64,000 nucleotides of DNA. Origin: Pseudomonas atagonensis (GTDB lineage: Bacteria > Pseudomonadota > Gammaproteobacteria > Pseudomonadales > Pseudomonadaceae). Made by a program: the position numbers and the translations under genes. The stretch spans positions 123,682-187,681 of the forward strand of contig NZ_VXCA01000013.1 in assembly GCF_011369485.1 (NCBI RefSeq). Reading direction: 5' to 3'. Position 1 is the stretch's first letter, and each line of letters opens with the position of its first letter. Positions 23,782 through 32,582 of the stretch are shown in pieces. The notes below the pieces were generated by a model. That model had not been told where the DNA came from. It was given only the letters and a program-made list of their open reading frames with translations, and ran no database searches.

Positions 23782-25176
23782 ATGAAACCGCGCCTCAGCC
23801 TGTTGACCGCATGCCTGATTCTCAGTGCCTGCGGCAGTCCCCCGCAACGTCCCGACAGCGGCATTGTGCCGCCCGCCGCGTGGCAGTCCCCGCACAACAC
23901 CAACGCTTTGCGCGATGACGCGCGCTGGTGGACACGCTTCGCCAGCCCGCAACTCAATCAACTGATCGAACAGGCTCAAGTCGGCAGCTACGATCTGGCT
24001 GCCGCCATCGCGCGCGTCCGTCAGGCCCGCGCGGGGACAGTGATCGCCGCCGGCTCGCAATTGCCGGAGATTCAGGGCACCGGCAATGCCAATCGACAGA
24101 AACTGCTGCGCGGCGATGGCTACCGTCAACTGGATGCCGACAGCAACAACAAGGCGGTGGACTACTTTGATATCGGCCTGAGCGCCAGTTACGAAATCGA
24201 TTTCTGGGGCGGCAAGCGTGCCTCCCGTGACAGCGCGCAATTGAGCTTGCAAGCCAGCGAGTTCGACCGCGCCACCGTCGAGCTGACGCTGCTCAGTGGT
24301 GTCGCCAACAGCTATGCGCAATTTCTCTCCCTGCAGGAACAGAGTCGCATCGCCGAACTCAATCTGGCCAATGCGCAAAACGTCCTGCAACTGGTGCAGA
24401 CCCGCTATAACGCCGGCTCCGCCACGGCGCTCGAACTGGCCCAGCAGAAAAGTCTGGTGGCGGCGCAGCAACGGCAGTTGCCGAACGTTCAGCAACAGGC
24501 CCGCGAAGCACAGATCAGCCTGGCTGCACTGCTCGGCCGACCGGTGCAGGACTTGCCGGCCAGCCATGAATCCTTCGATCAGTTGCAATGGCCGGCCATC
24601 GCCGCCGGCCTGCCCAGCGAACTGTTGACGCGCCGCCCGGACATCGCCCGCGCCGAAGCGCAACTGGCCGCCGCCCAGGCGGACGTCACCGTCGCCCGCG
24701 CGGCCATGCTGCCGAAACTGACCCTGAGCGCCAGCCTGGGCTCTGGCGCCAATCAGGCTGATGATGTGTGGCGCAGCCCGTTCTACAACCTCACGGCGGG
24801 ACTTGTGGCGCCGATTTTCAATAACGGCCGTCTCGGTGCCGAGCGCGACAAGGCCACGGCCCGCCAGGAAGAGCTGTTGCAAACCTATCGCGGCGCAATC
24901 ATCAATGGCTTCGCCGACGTGGAAAAAGCCCTGAACAGTATTCGTGGCCTCGATGAACAGCGGCAGTGGCAAAGCGAAGAACTGAATCAGGCGCAGACCG
25001 CTTTCAATATCGCCCAGAGCCGCTATCAGGCCGGCGCCGAGGACTTGCTGACGGTGCTGGAAACCCAGCGCACGCTTTATGCCGCGCAGGACTCGAATGT
25101 GCAGCTACGCCTGTCGCGGCTACAAGCGAGCATCGCGCTGTACAAGGCACTGGGTGGGGGATGGCAGGCGCTGTAA
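23782..25176 (+). CDS. opmQ: TolC-family outer-membrane channel lipoprotein OpmQ
   Basis: This 464-residue outer-membrane factor has a lipobox ILSAC with Cys17, so it is lipid-anchored. It then has the two OEP repeats typical of NodT/OprM-like proteins, with LPEIQGTGNANRQ in the first and AAMLPKLTLSASLGSG in the second. NGRLGAERDKATARQEELL and ARYQAG-like SRYQAGAEDLLTVLETQR are also family features. It forms the exit duct of the PvdRT pump. The start MKPRLSLLTA is 7 bases after the pvdT stop; the frame's earlier methionines lie inside pvdT. Confidence 0.94.
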   Translation: MKPRLSLLTACLILSACGSPPQRPDSGIVPPAAWQSPHNTNALRDDARWWTRFASPQLNQLIEQAQVGSYDLAAAIARVRQARAGTVIAAGSQLPEIQGTGNANRQKLLRGDGYRQLDADSNNKAVDYFDIGLSASYEIDFWGGKRASRDSAQLSLQASEFDRATVELTLLSGVANSYAQFLSLQEQSRIAELNLANAQNVLQLVQTRYNAGSATALELAQQKSLVAAQQRQLPNVQQQAREAQISLAALLGRPVQDLPASHESFDQLQWPAIAAGLPSELLTRRPDIARAEAQLAAAQADVTVARAAMLPKLTLSASLGSGANQADDVWRSPFYNLTAGLVAPIFNNGRLGAERDKATARQEELLQTYRGAIINGFADVEKALNSIRGLDEQRQWQSEELNQAQTAFNIAQSRYQAGAEDLLTVLETQRTLYAAQDSNVQLRLSRLQASIALYKALGGGWQAL

Positions 25177-25198
25177 TTGCCCCGCCCTTCAGACTGTC

Positions 25199-25239
25199 AT
25201 CGTTGAGTCGCCGCCCGGAGCAGGCTGCGACTCGACGAT
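25199..25239. terminator. Stem-loop between the convergent opmQ and pvdP genes
   Basis: ATCGTTGAGTCGC (25199-25211) pairs with GCGACTCGACGAT (25227-25239), 12 of 13 positions plus a G-T pair, with a 15-base loop. No T-run follows on either side, so it may be a barrier or 3'-end stabiliser rather than a classical terminator. Confidence 0.45.
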
Positions 25240-25257
25240 TGAACGATAACGCGGCCC

Positions 25258-26877
25258 TCAGACTGCGTCGGTTTTAGCCTTCAGATTGCGCGCATACCAC
25301 GGTCGCTTCGGCACTCGCCGGAACAATCCTTCGAGCTTCTTCTCATCCGAACCGAACACGATTCGCAGCGCCAGCTTCATGGTTTCCGGATCCATCTCCA
25401 CCGACTTGCCGACCTGCAACCCCGGCGTGGTGCTGCAACCGTGGGTGGTCGGACCGAGCCACGGATCCGCGACTTCGACCCAGCGTCCCGGCGCAAACCA
25501 TTTCACACCATTGACTTCAAGCCGCGTGACCTGGCCCGGATGGAAACGCTCATGGGCGCGGAACCAGTCTTCCACACGGTCATCGATCCAGCCGTGGAAA
25601 TGCCAGAACACCGGGTTCACATGAGATGAAAACGGATCGCCGAGGAAGTCGTTTTCCGGGGCGAACCAGCGCGCGGCGAAGTCGTCCAGATCCCGGGCCA
25701 GCGGCACCGGCTGACCGTTGGACGGATCGCGCGGCACCGAAGCCCAGCGCATGTGCAACCAGTCGTGCAGCCCCAGTTCTACTTCGGAGCCGAACTGACC
25801 GAGGGTCATCTTCGACAGATATTGTGGATCGCGGTACTGCGACTCCCAGACTTCGAAGTTGCTCTGATAGGTCTCGGCGGTCTTGATGTCACTGACCCAC
25901 TGGCTGAATTCATCGTCGCCATCGGCCAGCCAGGTCGGCGGCAGCGCGGTGCCGTCGTGGTTGTCGAAATAACGGGCAAAACCCTGACGGTCGCGCACCA
26001 GTTCCGGCTGCGGCAGCGGGAAGAACTCCCACGACGGCAGATCCTGCAGGGAGCGCGCCGTCCCGAGCATGTGCCGGTGCATGAAAAAGAAATCGATGCC
26101 TGAACCGTTGCGATCCTTGCGCTTGCCCCGGGCGTCACGCTCCTGATCGCGGGGGCCGGGCTGCCAGCCGAGGCCGCGTATGGCGTTGCGTTTGTCCTCG
26201 GACAGGGTGTGCCATTTGTCCCGCGTTGCGTGCCACACCTGGTGGAACAGCCGATGCTCGGGCGACACCAGCCAGGCCAGCAAAGGCCCATTCAGCGGCG
26301 TGCGCTGGCGGGCTTCGGGGAACAGGCATTTGACCGCGATGAAACGGTGATCCTGCGCCGGCAAGGCCAGCGCCCGGTCGAGGCGCTGGACGCTGCCGCT
26401 GAGGGTGCCGCTGCCGGCATTGCCGAAGTCCGCCCAGACCTCGTCGAGGATCATGTTCAGTTCGTAGTCGACGCTGCCGCCGGTGCCCAGCAGGCGCCAG
26501 CTGAGCTTCGAGACCTCGGCGCCGGCAAGATCGCCGAGTATTCGGTAACGAGGTGTGTCGGCAGAGCGCAGACGCTCCGGCGTGTCGAGAAAACCGCACA
26601 CGCCCCGGCCTTTCTGACCGATGTCGAGGAACACTTCCAGGCCTTGGGCCGGCAAACCGTCCAGGCCCGCGTCACGCCCAACGAAGCGGATCTTCCAGAC
26701 CCCGCGCAACGCATTCGCCAGGCGTTGCCCGGCCACGTCGGCGACATCGAAAGACGCCTCACCGGGGGTGATCGTCGGGTCGGGCTTCGTCCATTCGCGA
26801 TGCCCGAAATAAGCTGCAGGTACGGCAGCGCCGGTCAGCGCCAGGCCTGCCATGAACCATCGTCGAGAAATCCTCAT
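25258..26877 (-). CDS. pvdP: PvdP tyrosinase, pyoverdine chromophore maturation
   Basis: This 539-residue periplasmic copper enzyme converts ferribactin to dihydropyoverdine by oxidising its D-Tyr. The start MRISRRWFMAGLALTGAAV is a Tat signal with the twin Arg; AGGTAGGG lies upstream, and the longer frame would bury this signal. Tyrosinase-type His clusters are visible: FFMHRHMLG and LHDWLHMRWA in the middle and FWHFHGWIDDRVEDW nearer the C-terminus. Length is close to the P. aeruginosa enzyme. It is divergent from pvdMNO and has its own iron-starvation box. Confidence 0.93.
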   Translation of the reverse strand: MRISRRWFMAGLALTGAAVPAAYFGHREWTKPDPTITPGEASFDVADVAGQRLANALRGVWKIRFVGRDAGLDGLPAQGLEVFLDIGQKGRGVCGFLDTPERLRSADTPRYRILGDLAGAEVSKLSWRLLGTGGSVDYELNMILDEVWADFGNAGSGTLSGSVQRLDRALALPAQDHRFIAVKCLFPEARQRTPLNGPLLAWLVSPEHRLFHQVWHATRDKWHTLSEDKRNAIRGLGWQPGPRDQERDARGKRKDRNGSGIDFFFMHRHMLGTARSLQDLPSWEFFPLPQPELVRDRQGFARYFDNHDGTALPPTWLADGDDEFSQWVSDIKTAETYQSNFEVWESQYRDPQYLSKMTLGQFGSEVELGLHDWLHMRWASVPRDPSNGQPVPLARDLDDFAARWFAPENDFLGDPFSSHVNPVFWHFHGWIDDRVEDWFRAHERFHPGQVTRLEVNGVKWFAPGRWVEVADPWLGPTTHGCSTTPGLQVGKSVEMDPETMKLALRIVFGSDEKKLEGLFRRVPKRPWYARNLKAKTDAV

Positions 26878-26923
26878 TGCCCTACCTGTGTTCAGCCCTG
26901 AAGCAGGCTTTATCCAAGCTAGA

Positions 26924-26947
26924 ACGTTTGCTGAGCGAACAAATTTA
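26924..26947 (-). promoter_or_regulatory. Iron-starvation box for pvdP
   Basis: Minus strand: TAAAT (26947-26943), 16 bases, CGT (26926-26924). Full PvdS consensus 47 bases before the pvdP start. Confidence 0.85.
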
Positions 26948-26965
26948 AGCGCCATCGCGGCGGAC

Positions 26966-26989
26966 TAATTTTCTTCCGCGCCCGCTCGT
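26966..26989 (+). promoter_or_regulatory. Variant iron-starvation box for pvdMNO
   Basis: Plus strand: TAATT (one mismatch to TAAAT), preceded by C, then exactly 16 bases and CGT (26987-26989). It lies back-to-back with the pvdP box, 19 bases apart, and about 60 bases before pvdM. Confidence 0.65.
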
Positions 26990-27051
26990 TCTTCCCAGAT
27001 AGCAAAGGCCTCTGTGCCTGCACCTCGACGGCGAACCTGACTGAGATGGCA

Positions 27052-28422
27052 ATGACAAAACCACGTTCGAAAAAGGCTCTTTACATCGGCCTGCCGCTGG
27101 CCCTGGCGATCAGCGCCGGTGCCGGTTTCGCGGTCTGGGATATCTGGTTCAAGGACAATCCCGGCTACCCTCGCAAAGTCATGCAGCAGGCCGAAGAGCT
27201 GCACGAACACATGCTCTCGTTCGACAGCCACATCACCATCACCCAGAACTTCGGCACCACCGGCCACGAAGTCGACAAGGACGGCAGCGACCAGTTCGAC
27301 CTGGTCAAGGCCAATCGCGGACGCCTGTCCGGCGCGGCACTGACGATCTTCGGCTGGCCGGAAATCTGGAACGGCGCCAATGCCCCGCACAAGCCCACCG
27401 CCGGTTTCGTCGACGAGGCGCGCAACCAGCAGGAAATCCGCTACAAGATCATTTCCGGCATGGTCCGCGACTTTCCCAACCAGGTCGGCATCGCCTACAC
27501 CGCCGACGACTTCCGGCGCCTGCACGGCGAAGGCAAGTTCGCAATCTTCATCAGCATGCTCAACGCCTACCCGCTGGGCCACGACCTGAACCTGCTGGAT
27601 CTGTGGACGGCGCGCGGCATGCGCATGTTCGGCTTCAGCTATATCGGCAACAACGACTGGGCCGACTCGTCGCGCCCGCTGCCGTTCTTCAATGATTCGC
27701 CGGACGCCCTCGACGGTCTCTCGGATCTGGGCAAGCAAGCGGTGAAACGCCTGAACGACTTGGGCGTGATCATCGACGTGTCGCAGATGTCGACCAAGGC
27801 TCTGGAGCAAGTCGCGCAACTGAGCCGCACCCCGCTGGTGGCGTCGCACTCGGCGCCGCGCGCCATGGTCGATATCCCGCGCAACCTCAGCGACAAGGAA
27901 ATGCAGCTGATCAAGAACAGCGGCGGCGTGGTGCAGATTGTCGGCTTCTCGCAGTACCTGCGACCGCTGACCCAAGAGACCCAGGACAAGCTCAACGAAC
28001 TGCGCAAACGCTACGACCTGCCGCCACTGCCGAACCTGGCCGTGGCCCTGATGCCGGGCGATCCGATCATCTCGGCGTGGTCGGAGCAGAAGTTCGGCGA
28101 ATACGCCGGCCAGCTCTACGCGATCCTCGAAGGCGAACCCAAGGCCAGCCTCAAGGATCTGGGCGACGCCATCGATTACACGGTGCGCAAGATTGGTATC
28201 GACCACGTCGGCATCAGCTCGGACTTCAACGAAGGCGGCGGCGTCAAAGGCTGGGAGAACGTCGGCGAGATCCGCAATGTGACCGCTGAACTGCTGTCGC
28301 GTGGCTACTCCGAAGCCGATATCGCCAAGCTCTGGGGCGGCAACTTCCTGCGGGTCTGGGACCAGGTGGAAAAATCCGCCAAACCGGCACTGGCCACCGC
28401 CCGGGAAGTCGCCAAGCCATGA
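27052..28422 (+). CDS. pvdM: PvdM, membrane-dipeptidase-like pyoverdine maturation protein
   Basis: This protein of about 456 residues is related to renal/membrane dipeptidases. The N-terminal segment ALYIGLPLALAISAGAGFAV exports or anchors it in the periplasm. Family landmarks include SFDSHITI (where the usual His-x-Asp metal pair reads His-Ile-Thr), VASHSAPRAM, and GIDHVGISSDFN with its His and Asp. The altered metal pair hints at a non-peptidase role. PvdM is needed for periplasmic pyoverdine maturation. Two ATGs, at 27046 and 27052, are possible; the second fits homologues better. It overlaps pvdN by 4 bases. Confidence 0.92.
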   Translation: MTKPRSKKALYIGLPLALAISAGAGFAVWDIWFKDNPGYPRKVMQQAEELHEHMLSFDSHITITQNFGTTGHEVDKDGSDQFDLVKANRGRLSGAALTIFGWPEIWNGANAPHKPTAGFVDEARNQQEIRYKIISGMVRDFPNQVGIAYTADDFRRLHGEGKFAIFISMLNAYPLGHDLNLLDLWTARGMRMFGFSYIGNNDWADSSRPLPFFNDSPDALDGLSDLGKQAVKRLNDLGVIIDVSQMSTKALEQVAQLSRTPLVASHSAPRAMVDIPRNLSDKEMQLIKNSGGVVQIVGFSQYLRPLTQETQDKLNELRKRYDLPPLPNLAVALMPGDPIISAWSEQKFGEYAGQLYAILEGEPKASLKDLGDAIDYTVRKIGIDHVGISSDFNEGGGVKGWENVGEIRNVTAELLSRGYSEADIAKLWGGNFLRVWDQVEKSAKPALATAREVAKP

Positions 28423-29702
28423 GCAACCGCCGTGACTTTCTCAAGCAAGCCACAATCCTTGCCGCCGCATTGCCACTGGGCGCCAGCCTGCCAAGCCTCG
28501 CCAGCACTTCGAGCGCCGCTGCCCCGCTGCCCCGCAACAAGTGGGCGCAGTTGCAGCAATTGTTCGATCAGGATCCGGCCTGGCTGCACTTCTCCAACTT
28601 CCTGATCACCACCCATCCGCGCCCGGTGCGCGAGGCCATCGAGATGCACCGCGCCGCCCTCGACAAAAACCCGGGACTGGCGATGGATTGGGATCACGGC
28701 GTCACCGAAAAACGCGAGGAAGCCGTGCGCGTGCTGGCCGGCCAATACGTGCAGGCCGATGCCCGGCAGATTGCGCTCACCGGCAGCACCACCGAAGGCC
28801 TGGCGATGATTTACGGCGGCGTGCAGGTGCGTGCCGATCAGGAAATCCTCACCACGGCCCATGAGCATTACGCCACTCACACCATCCTCGAACTGCGCAC
28901 CCAGCGTGACGGCACCAAGGTGCGCAAGATCCGTCTGTTCAAGGATCCGCAACAGCTCAGCAAAGACGAAATCCTGACCAGCATCGACCGCGCCATCCGC
29001 CCCGAAACCCGCGTGCTGGGCATGTGCTGGGTGCATTCGGGCAGCGGCGTAAAACTGCCGCTCGCCGACATCGGCGCGCTGGTCGACAAACACAACCGCG
29101 GGCGCAGCGAAGCCGATCGCATCATTTACGTGGTGGACGGCGTGCACGGTTTCGGTGTGGAAGACCTGAGCTTCCCGGCCATGAACTGCGACTTCTTCAT
29201 TGCCGGCACCCACAAATGGATGTTCGGCCCGCGCGGGACCGGGATCGTCGTCAGCCGCACGCCCGAGGTGAAATACGTCACGCCGATCATCCCGACCTTT
29301 TCTGAAGCCGAGCACTTCTCCACCACCATGACCCCGGGCGGTTACCACGCCTTCGAACATCGCTGGGCGCTGACCGAAGCCTTCACCTTGCACCTGCAAT
29401 TGGGCAAGGCCGACGTGCAGGCGCGCATTCATGAACTCAACAGCTACCTGAAAACACGCCTGCTGCAACGCCCGCAAATCGAGCTGGTCACGCCGTTGAG
29501 CCCTGAGTTTTCCGCCGGCTTCACCTTCTTCCGGGTCACTGGCAAGAACAGCGACAAGATCGCCGCGCACTTGATGGCCAACAAGGTCGTGGCCGACGCC
29601 GTGGAGCGTGATGTCGGGCCGGTGATCCGCACCGCGCCGGGCCTGCTCAACGACGAAGCACAGATCGACCGCCTGCTGGCCGTGCTGGATCAGGCGCTGT
29701 GA
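28419..29702 (+). CDS. pvdN: PvdN, PLP-dependent enzyme modifying the pyoverdine side chain
   Basis: This 427-residue class-V aminotransferase-fold protein is sent to the periplasm by a Tat signal (SNRRDFLKQATILAAALPLG). The PLP lysine lies in FIAGTHKWMFGPRGTG, preceded by the cofactor-binding YVVDGVHGFG. In fluorescent pseudomonads PvdN converts the chromophore-attached glutamate to succinamide. It overlaps the pvdM stop (ATGA), so translation is coupled, and pvdO follows 32 bases later. Confidence 0.95.
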   Translation: MSNRRDFLKQATILAAALPLGASLPSLASTSSAAAPLPRNKWAQLQQLFDQDPAWLHFSNFLITTHPRPVREAIEMHRAALDKNPGLAMDWDHGVTEKREEAVRVLAGQYVQADARQIALTGSTTEGLAMIYGGVQVRADQEILTTAHEHYATHTILELRTQRDGTKVRKIRLFKDPQQLSKDEILTSIDRAIRPETRVLGMCWVHSGSGVKLPLADIGALVDKHNRGRSEADRIIYVVDGVHGFGVEDLSFPAMNCDFFIAGTHKWMFGPRGTGIVVSRTPEVKYVTPIIPTFSEAEHFSTTMTPGGYHAFEHRWALTEAFTLHLQLGKADVQARIHELNSYLKTRLLQRPQIELVTPLSPEFSAGFTFFRVTGKNSDKIAAHLMANKVVADAVERDVGPVIRTAPGLLNDEAQIDRLLAVLDQAL

Positions 29703-29734
29703 GCCGAACCTTTTTCTTTTTACAGAGACTCGAA

Positions 29735-30643
29735 ATGAACAGTGAACTGCCTCGTTTTGCCCTGAAAAGCCTGTCGGCGCTGACACTCGCCGCCCTCGCC
29801 GCCTGCCTGCTGCCGACCACCGCCCAGGCCGCCACCCCACCGGCACCTGGCAAAGTGTTCAAGGACTGCAAGGACTGCCCGGAAATGGTCGTGCTGCCCA
29901 CCGGCACGTTCACCATGGGTACGCCTGAAGATGAAGTCGGCCGTGAGCCCGACGAAGGCCCGTTGCACCCGGTGACGTTCGCCAAACCGCTGGCGATCAG
30001 CCGTTTCCAGGTGCTCAAGGGCGAATGGTTTGCCTACCTCAAGGACACCGGTTACGTCATGCCCGATGGCGATACCCGCCCGGGCCGCGCGTGCAAGGCC
30101 GGGATCCCGGATTACGCCGGCAGCGACCCGCGCAAGCAGTACACCGATAAGCACCCGGCAGTGTGCATGGACTTCGCCGAGGCCAACGCCTACGTGGCCT
30201 GGCTGTCGAAAAAGACCGGCAAGCAATATCGGCTGGTGAGTGAGTCCCTGCGCGAATACGCCGCCCGTGGCGGCACCACCGGGCCGTTCCCGTTTCCGTT
30301 CGATGAGGGCAAGGAATACAGCATCGCCAAGCACGCCAATACCTACGGTGCGGCCGATGGCTACAACTTCACCGCGCCGGCCGGCAGCTTCGCGCCCAAC
30401 GCCTTCGGTGTGTACGACATGCACGGCAACGTCTACGAATGGACTGCCGATTGCTACAACGAAAACTACGAAGGCGCGCCGAGCGACGGCAGTGCGTGGG
30501 AGACCGGCAAGTGCCAGTTCAAGCGCATCCGCGGCAACGACTGGGGCGAAGCGCCGGTGTTCTCCCGCTCCGGAAACCGCAATGCGCTGGTGCCGACCGA
30601 GCGCGGTGACTGGATCGGATTTCGCGTGGCGCGCGACCTGTAA
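29735..30643 (+). CDS. pvdO: PvdO, FGE-like protein of chromophore maturation
   Basis: This 302-residue periplasmic protein has a signal peptide (ALTLAALAACLLPTTAQA) and a formylglycine-generating-enzyme-type domain. The domain signatures are GTFTMGTPEDEVGREPDEGP, FAEANAYVAWLSKKTGK, FGVYDMHGNVYEWTAD and WIGFRVARDL. PvdO is required for the final oxidation of dihydropyoverdine to the mature chromophore. The ATG at 29735 follows AGAGACTCGAA; the frame is open from a GTG overlapping the pvdN end, but the signal peptide fits the later start. A strong hairpin follows. Confidence 0.94.
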   Translation: MNSELPRFALKSLSALTLAALAACLLPTTAQAATPPAPGKVFKDCKDCPEMVVLPTGTFTMGTPEDEVGREPDEGPLHPVTFAKPLAISRFQVLKGEWFAYLKDTGYVMPDGDTRPGRACKAGIPDYAGSDPRKQYTDKHPAVCMDFAEANAYVAWLSKKTGKQYRLVSESLREYAARGGTTGPFPFPFDEGKEYSIAKHANTYGAADGYNFTAPAGSFAPNAFGVYDMHGNVYEWTADCYNENYEGAPSDGSAWETGKCQFKRIRGNDWGEAPVFSRSGNRNALVPTERGDWIGFRVARDL

Positions 30644-30695
30644 GCGAGAGCACCGCAGCGGCAGCCGCCGCTCGCTCGTCGCTTGAGTCCTTGAT

Positions 30696-30740
30696 AAACC
30701 CGCGGGCGGCTAAATCGCTGCCCGCGGGTTTCGTCTTTTA
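30696..30740 (+). terminator. Terminator of pvdMNO, overlapping the pvdE promoter
   Basis: AAACCCGCGGGC (30696-30707) and GCCCGCGGGTTT (30720-30731) form a perfect 12-bp stem with a 12-base loop, followed by CGTCTTTT. The pvdE iron-starvation box begins in the loop and ends just past the second arm. Confidence 0.85.
30711..30734 (+). promoter_or_regulatory. Iron-starvation box for pvdE, nested in a terminator
   Basis: TAAAT (30711-30715, preceded by C) lies in the loop of the pvdO terminator. The 16-base spacer covers the rest of the loop and the whole second arm, and CGT is at 30732-30734. pvdE starts 60 bases on. Confidence 0.82.
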
Positions 30741-30794
30741 ACCAGCCCTACCTTTGAACCAATGCCTTGACCGGCACTAAAAGCGGAAACCTCC

Positions 30795-32456
30795 ATGACC
30801 ACAAAATCGCGCGGAGCCATCAGTGAAGTCCTCGGCCTGCTCAAGCCTTATCGGGTCGTCGTGGCGCTGTCGATCCTGCTCGGCATGCTCGGTGGCGTCA
30901 GCGTCACCGCCCTGCTGGCGACCATCAACAAAGCCCTGAACGGCACTGGCAGCCCTTCGGCCACGGTATTGGCGACGTTTGCCGGCCTCTGCGCCTTTGC
31001 CCTGTTGACCTCGATTCTGTCGGACATCGGCACCAACCATGTCGGCCAGCACATCATTGCCGGGCTGCGTAAATCCTTGGGTGAAAAGGTCCTGCTGGCG
31101 CCCATCGAACAAATTGAAAGGTTCCGCAGCCACCGCCTGATTCCGGTGCTGACCCATGACGTAGATACAGTCAGCGATTTCGCCTTTTCCTTCGCGCCGC
31201 TGGCCATCGCCTTTACCGTGACGCTCGGCTGCCTGGGCTATCTGGCGTTCCTGTCCTTGCCGATGTTCATCCTGTTGCTGGTGGCCCTGGTGGTCGGCAT
31301 TGCGGTGCAATACGTCGCCCGCAACAAAGGCATCAAAGGCTTCGAAACCGCTCGCGAAGCCGAAGATGAGCTGCAAAAGCACTACAGCGCGATTGCCGCT
31401 GGTGCCAAGGAATTGCGCATTCATCGGCCGCGCCGCCAGCGCATGTTCAGCCAGCGCATCGAAGGCACCGCCGATTTCATCTGCCGGACCCACATTCGTT
31501 CGGTCAACATTTTCGTGATGGCCAAGACGTTCGGCTCGATGCTGTTTTTCGTGGTCATCGGCCTGGTGCTGGCCCTGCAGTCCTTGTGGCTGGGCACTGA
31601 CAAAGCGGTGCTCAGCGGGTTCGTGCTGGTGCTGCTGTACATGAAAGGCCCGCTGGAATACCTGATCACCACCCTGCCGGTGATCAGCCGCGCGAACATC
31701 GCGTTCAAGCGCATCAACGACCTGGCCGAGCAGTTTTCCTCGCCGGAGCCGCACCTGCTGCTGAGCGAATCCGCGCCGGTGAGCAAAACTCCGGTCCAGC
31801 AGCTGCAAATGCACAACGTGCATTACGCCTTTCCCCCGGTCAAAGGCAGCGCCGCCTTCGAACTGGGCCCGGTCAATCTGAACATCGCTCAGGGCGACAT
31901 CGTGTTCATCGTCGGCGAGAACGGCGGCGGCAAGACCACCCTGATCAAACTGCTGCTGGGGCTGTATGCACCACAGCGCGGTGAAGTCCTGCTCAACGGT
32001 CAGGTGGTCGATGCCCGGGCACGTGATGATTACCGCCAGCTGTTCACCACGATTTTCGCCGACTACTACCTGTTCGATGAGCTGGTACAGGGCGATCAAC
32101 AGGTCCCTGCCGATGCCGGCCGTTATCTGGAGCGCCTGGAAATCGCCCACAAGGTGAGCATTCAGGACGGCGTGTTCAGCACCACCGATCTGTCCACCGG
32201 CCAGCGCAAGCGTCTGGCCCTGATCAACGCCTGGCTGGAGGAACGTCCGGTGCTGGTGTTCGACGAATGGGCCGCCGACCAGGACCCGGCGTTCCGGCGG
32301 ATCTTCTACACCGAGTTGCTGCCGGAACTGAAACAGCTGGGCAAGACCATCATCGTGATCTCCCACGACGACCGCTATTTCGACGTCGCCGATCAACTGG
32401 TGCGCATGGAGGGTGGCCGGGTCGTCACCCACAAAAAGCCCCTCGAAACCGCCTGA
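30795..32456 (+). CDS. pvdE: PvdE, ABC exporter of the pyoverdine precursor
   Basis: This 553-residue half-transporter of the cyclic-peptide export (PvdE/SyrD) type moves acylated ferribactin from cytoplasm to periplasm. Membrane helices fill about residues 18-315. The ATPase follows, with Walker A GENGGGKTT (about 373), signature LSTGQRKR (about 466) and Walker B VLVFDEWAAD (about 486). The H-loop is IVISHDDRYF. The Walker A reads GGGKT rather than GSGKT, usual for this subfamily. No promoter or terminator is seen before the next NRPS gene 126 bases downstream, so they are probably co-transcribed. Confidence 0.95.
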   Translation: MTTKSRGAISEVLGLLKPYRVVVALSILLGMLGGVSVTALLATINKALNGTGSPSATVLATFAGLCAFALLTSILSDIGTNHVGQHIIAGLRKSLGEKVLLAPIEQIERFRSHRLIPVLTHDVDTVSDFAFSFAPLAIAFTVTLGCLGYLAFLSLPMFILLLVALVVGIAVQYVARNKGIKGFETAREAEDELQKHYSAIAAGAKELRIHRPRRQRMFSQRIEGTADFICRTHIRSVNIFVMAKTFGSMLFFVVIGLVLALQSLWLGTDKAVLSGFVLVLLYMKGPLEYLITTLPVISRANIAFKRINDLAEQFSSPEPHLLLSESAPVSKTPVQQLQMHNVHYAFPPVKGSAAFELGPVNLNIAQGDIVFIVGENGGGKTTLIKLLLGLYAPQRGEVLLNGQVVDARARDDYRQLFTTIFADYYLFDELVQGDQQVPADAGRYLERLEIAHKVSIQDGVFSTTDLSTGQRKRLALINAWLEERPVLVFDEWAADQDPAFRRIFYTELLPELKQLGKTIIVISHDDRYFDVADQLVRMEGGRVVTHKKPLETA

Positions 32457-32582
32457 GCGAAAGCGCCCTTTCAGCCGTCAGCGCCTGTGCGCTGTCGGCC
32501 TTCAACCTGAATGTTTATCGCCGTGGACCCGACTGTCGGCAACGCCGTCAGCGACCACGGCGCTGCCAACCACGAGAGACCG

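Noticed and set aside
32457..32582. Separate promoter for the plus-strand NRPS gene
   Set aside because: No TAAAT-N16-CGT box and no terminator lie between pvdE and this gene, so co-transcription is simpler.
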